This document shows, piece after piece, positions 5,727-8,880 of a stretch of 8,880 nt of DNA. The stretch spans positions 1-8,880 of the forward strand of contig CALPMD020000032.1 of assembly GCA_943324575.2 (NCBI GenBank), given 5' to 3'. Numbering within the stretch: position 1 is the stretch's first letter; each line of letters begins with the position of its first letter. The notes beneath the pieces were generated by a model. The model saw nothing but the letters and a program-made list of their open reading frames with translations, made no database searches and was not told the DNA's origin. The position numbers were made by a program, and so were the translations under genes. The stretch is from Akkermansia muciniphila (GTDB lineage: Bacteria > Verrucomicrobiota > Verrucomicrobiia > Verrucomicrobiales > Akkermansiaceae).

Positions 5727-8018
5727 TCAGCGGGAAAGTGAGTCGATCAGTTGCCGGGCCTCGGCAAAATCCGGGCGTAGCTGGAGCGCGCGGCTGGCGG
5801 CGGCCATTGCCTCCTGCTTCTGGCCCAGGCGGGCGTGAATCGTCGCACGCGCATAGGGGATGGAAGAATCGCCGGGATCGGCGGCTTCTCCACGTCGCAA
5901 CGCGGCGATCGCTTCCCGCGGTTGGTTGCTGCTGCTGCGGGCCAGACCGAGATTGTACCACGCTCGCGCATGGCTAGGAACCATCTCGACGGTTTTTTCC
6001 AGTGCCGCAGTGGACTTTGCGGTGAAGCCCAGCTCGTTCCAGACCAGCGCTAGACTGTATTGATATTCCGGGTTCTGTGGATCGAGACGGACAGCTTCTT
6101 GCATCTCGTTGGCAGCTCCCTGGGGATCGCCCGTGGTACTGAGCAGAATCGCCAGATCGTGGTGGAAGGGCGGAGAATTCGGGTCCAGCTCGATCGCCTT
6201 GCGCATTTGACGGATCGCTGTCGGGTTGTCGCCGCGCATCATCGCAAACTGGCCCAGTTGCATCCGCCCGAACGGCTGGTCTGCATTTATGTCTAGCATA
6301 TGGCAAAGCTCCTTCCCCGCCCGCGTATCCAGATCCAGCGTGTCGCACAGTGCCCACGCCGCTGCCACCCGCACCGAGCGCGCGGGATCGTCCAGCAAGG
6401 GTTGCAGCGTTGGACGAAGGCTGGCGATGTTTTCCCGCGTCACCGTGCCCAGCGCCCGAACGGCGGCTTCGCGGACCAGCGGGCTTTCATGCTTTAGCTG
6501 TTGGACCAGCGCTTGACTGGCCGCAGGGTCGAGCACCCAGCGCGTCAGCAAGTGACAAGCCGTGGCCTTCCACGCTGGGATCTCTTGGCTGGCTAGCAGC
6601 CCGATCAACCCCACTCGCGCCCTAGGCTCGCCGCGCCGCGCACTGCCGATCAGCAACGCCCGCGTCCGCGATGGCCGGTCCGGTTTATCCCCGTAGAACC
6701 GCTTTTTCGCCGCGATCGCCCAGTCGGTGTCTTTGTCCGTGTGGCAGCGGTTGCAGGCGTTCGGCACGTTTAGATCCTTCGTCAGCTGCGGATCGGGGAT
6801 ACTGAAACTGTGGTCGTGCCGCGGGTGACGCTGCATATAGGTCGTCGTCGGCATGTGGCAGGAAACGCACTGGTTGCCCGTGCTGTCCGCACCGTGGTGG
6901 CTGTGCGCTTGCGGATCGATCACTGGTGCGGGGAACTTGCTGCCGCCCGCGTGACAGTTCATGCACAGTTGGTTTCCGACCGCCAGCGGCTTGTTGTCGT
7001 GGGGATCATGGCAATCCGCGCAGCGCACACCCGCGTGATGCATCCGACTGGAAAGGAAGGACGTGTACTCGAAATTCTCTTCGTGGATCTGGCCGTCGGG
7101 GTAAAACGTCTCCGTCTCATCGGTCACCGTCAGGCTGAAGTGGTCGTAAAACGATTCGCCGGGCACTAGATCGCCCGTGATTTCCGCGCGCCGCGCATGG
7201 CAGGCCGCGCAGGTTTCCGTCGCCTGGTCGTGCGAAAACGGCTTCAGCGTCGGGTCCTTGCCGTGTACGGAAAGCGGCGGCTTCTTCTGCCACTCCACAT
7301 GATCCTTCATCGGCCCGTGGCACGCCTCGCAGCCCACGCTCATTTCCGCCATCGACGTGTGGTAACTGTTCGTTTTGGGCTCGAAATTCTTCCGCAGCCG
7401 CGTGTTGTGGCACGCCGCGCACATGGAGTTCCAGTTCATTCCTTGCCCTGTCCAGTGCCCCCAGTCGCCCGGCCCACGCTCATCGTCGCCGTGTACGCTG
7501 AACCATTCGTTTTTTGCCGGATCTAGTGCCATATCGTGCGCCTGCATGCGTCCGCCCGGCGCGGGCACCAGAAACTGCCGCAGCGGATTGTTGCCGATCA
7601 CCCGCACGGCCGTGAAAGCGTGTTCCTGCCGGTCCCGACCCTGCGCGAGAATCTTCGCCAGCCCATCCGCATCCACAAACACCTCGGTCTTCTCCTTACC
7701 GTGGATTAGCGTCTGCCTCGGCTCAAAAGCCGCGTGATCCTTCACCTTGCTGATCTTTCGCTCTGCCAGACCGTGGTTCGAATTCTGCCACTTCGCAAAC
7801 GCTGCCGCGTGACAATCCCGGCACGCCGCCGATCCCGCATACCCTGCGTGAACCTTGTCATCAGGCGCAATTACCGGAGCCGCCACAGAGGATGAATCCG
7901 GCAGTCCAGCTGCTTTCGCAGGCGGACGAAATGTACGAATCGCGAAATAAGCTGCCGCAACTGAGAATCCGGCTAACAGGAAGTAGATGAACCGATATTT
8001 CCTTTTTCCGGGCGACAT
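5727..8018 (-). CDS. Membrane-anchored octaheme cytochrome c with HEAT-like and TPR repeats
   Basis: Eight CxxCH heme-binding motifs lie at residues 66, 200, 230, 270, 333, 352, 384 and 422 of 763. A hydrophobic N-terminal segment (about 10-27, after KRKYRF) should export the protein and probably anchors it, leaving the heme part in the periplasm. The heme region resembles cytochrome c554/NrfA-like multiheme proteins, including the recognisable CVSCHMP, HPRHDHSFSIPDP and NVPNACNRCHTDKDTDW. Residues about 450-575 look like HEAT repeats (SPLVREAAVRALGTV, then RSVRVAAAWALCDTL). Residues about 580-763 are TPRs (ELDPNSPPFHHDLAILLSTTG, RLDPQNPEYQYSLALVWNELG and a third at 682-700). Related heme-TPR proteins occur in Planctomycetes, Verrucomicrobia and Acidobacteria; their electron partners are mostly unknown, so no reaction is assigned. 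The ATG lies 21 bases after thrB with no Shine-Dalgarno. Confidence 0.9.
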   Translation of the reverse strand: MSPGKRKYRFIYFLLAGFSVAAAYFAIRTFRPPAKAAGLPDSSSVAAPVIAPDDKVHAGYAGSAACRDCHAAAFAKWQNSNHGLAERKISKVKDHAAFEPRQTLIHGKEKTEVFVDADGLAKILAQGRDRQEHAFTAVRVIGNNPLRQFLVPAPGGRMQAHDMALDPAKNEWFSVHGDDERGPGDWGHWTGQGMNWNSMCAACHNTRLRKNFEPKTNSYHTSMAEMSVGCEACHGPMKDHVEWQKKPPLSVHGKDPTLKPFSHDQATETCAACHARRAEITGDLVPGESFYDHFSLTVTDETETFYPDGQIHEENFEYTSFLSSRMHHAGVRCADCHDPHDNKPLAVGNQLCMNCHAGGSKFPAPVIDPQAHSHHGADSTGNQCVSCHMPTTTYMQRHPRHDHSFSIPDPQLTKDLNVPNACNRCHTDKDTDWAIAAKKRFYGDKPDRPSRTRALLIGSARRGEPRARVGLIGLLASQEIPAWKATACHLLTRWVLDPAASQALVQQLKHESPLVREAAVRALGTVTRENIASLRPTLQPLLDDPARSVRVAAAWALCDTLDLDTRAGKELCHMLDINADQPFGRMQLGQFAMMRGDNPTAIRQMRKAIELDPNSPPFHHDLAILLSTTGDPQGAANEMQEAVRLDPQNPEYQYSLALVWNELGFTAKSTAALEKTVEMVPSHARAWYNLGLARSSSNQPREAIAALRRGEAADPGDSSIPYARATIHARLGQKQEAMAAASRALQLRPDFAEARQLIDSLSR

Positions 8019-8039
8019 AGGGCTGGCGAGTTCGAATGG

Positions 8040-8880
8040 TTACTCGACCAAATGCACACCGCGCGGATTGATTCGAGAGACGTAGGACTGCGAGCCAACC
8101 GGGATGGCCGCGAAAACTTTGGAAATTGCTTCGGCGACTTTGTGGGCGATGGCTTCTCCTTCACAGAGGGCAAAAACCGACGGGCCAGCGCCAGAAATCG
8201 AAAAGCCGAGCGCACCGGCCTGAAGCGCTGCGCGTTTGGCGGCGTAGAAATCCGGGATGAGCTTCTGACGGCGCGGCTCGGCGATGACGTCATGGATGGA
8301 GCGGGAGATGAGGCCGTAGTCTTCTTGAATCAAGCCACAGAGCAGGCCGCCGAGGTTGCCAATTTGCTGGGTGGCATTTTCGAGCGGGATTTCCTTGGGC
8401 AGGATTTCGCGGGCAACTTTGGTGAGGATTTCGATGTCGGGATGGACAACGGCCGCCCAAAGGTTTTTCGGCGCGGGAATTTGGGCGAAGTCGAGCTCGT
8501 CATTCGAACGAATAAAAACGATGCCGCCAAAGAGACAGGGTGCAACGTTGTCGGCGTGCCATGCGCCATCAGCCGAAGCCTCACCCGCCATCGCGAAGGG
8601 CAGCAGTTGTTTTTTGCTCAGGGGATTGCCGATGAGTTGATTCACCGCGAAGGCACCCGCGACCGAAGAGGCGGACGAGGATCCGAGGCCTGAGCCGAAT
8701 GGCATTTTCTTATGAATCTCCATCTCAATGCCACGATCGGTCATACCGAGGTGCTTCAAGAGGTCTAGCGCTGCGACACCGGCACAGTTCTGCGCGGGGT
8801 TCTTCGGAAGTTTGCCGTTATCACCCGTGATCTTGGTGATATGCAGGCCGGGCTTATCGCAGTGGCGGACGACAATTTCA
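8040..8880 (-). CDS. thrB: Homoserine kinase (5' end beyond the window)
   Basis: It phosphorylates homoserine with ATP, the step before threonine synthase. The frame stays open from the stop at 8040-8042 to the right edge, giving 280 visible residues; the true start and the first strands are missing. The GHMP-kinase ATP motif is clear as MPFGSGLGSSSASSVAG. HADNVAPCLFGGIVFI is the usual homoserine kinase follow-up, and the C-terminal GHMP motif appears as FSISGAGPSVFALCEGE. The upstream part NPAQNCAGVAALDLL (about 8757-8800) is also typical. A TTG at 8757-8759 is an internal codon, not a start. The multiheme cytochrome follows at 21 bases and may be co-transcribed. Confidence 0.94.
   Translation of the reverse strand, partial: EIVVRHCDKPGLHITKITGDNGKLPKNPAQNCAGVAALDLLKHLGMTDRGIEMEIHKKMPFGSGLGSSSASSVAGAFAVNQLIGNPLSKKQLLPFAMAGEASADGAWHADNVAPCLFGGIVFIRSNDELDFAQIPAPKNLWAAVVHPDIEILTKVAREILPKEIPLENATQQIGNLGGLLCGLIQEDYGLISRSIHDVIAEPRRQKLIPDFYAAKRAALQAGALGFSISGAGPSVFALCEGEAIAHKVAEAISKVFAAIPVGSQSYVSRINPRGVHLVE

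Noticed and set aside
8052..8693. Plus-strand frame of 213 residues opposite thrB
   Set aside because: thrB has clear GHMP-kinase motifs in the minus frame. The opposite frame is a GC-rich shadow with no known features.
8757..8759. TTG as the start of thrB
   Set aside because: The same frame stays open to the window edge, and the upstream residues (NPAQNCAGVAALDLL) are typical internal homoserine kinase sequence.

Overview
The window is compact, gene-dense bacterial chromosome with no mobile elements, CRISPR arrays or RNA genes that I can see. Protein style points to the Verrucomicrobiota, possibly an Opitutales relative. The clues are a bL33 with an insertion, a lysine/alanine/proline-tailed TraR/DksA protein next to bL33 and bS18, an HPr carrying both phosphorylation sites, and a TPR-fused multiheme cytochrome. 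This placement is inference from family resemblance, not a search result.

Layout, left to right. Bases 1-152 hold the 3' end of a plus-strand gene, probably a short-chain dehydrogenase. A strong intrinsic terminator (158-192) then faces left and ends the minus-strand series scpB -> pheA -> gltA. These encode the condensin partner ScpB, bifunctional chorismate mutase/prephenate dehydratase, and type II citrate synthase. scpB and pheA are 12 bases apart and lie in the same reading frame, separated by one TAA. A divergent intergenic region (about 3387-3594) separates scpB from a plus-strand series: a TraR/DksA-family regulator with seven 14-residue basic repeats, then rpmG (bL33) and rpsR (bS18). 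That series ends at a clear terminator (5154-5191). Next is ptsH (HPr), apparently a single-gene unit with its own sigma70-type promoter and an upstream palindrome. The right third is minus strand: thrB (homoserine kinase, 5' end outside the window) is followed 21 bases later by a 763-residue octaheme cytochrome c with HEAT-like and TPR regions.

Functional threads. gltA (TCA entry), pheA (phenylalanine) and thrB (threonine) are core metabolism. The most unusual locus is the dksA-like/rpmG/rpsR series. The regulator keeps only two of the four canonical zinc-finger cysteines, and neither ribosomal protein has a zinc-binding CxxC pair, so the cluster looks zinc-independent. It also places a ppGpp-type RNA polymerase regulator in the same transcription series as two ribosomal proteins. 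Most gene starts in the window lack a recognisable Shine-Dalgarno sequence. The best SD instead precedes an out-of-frame mini-ORF overlapping the start of scpB.
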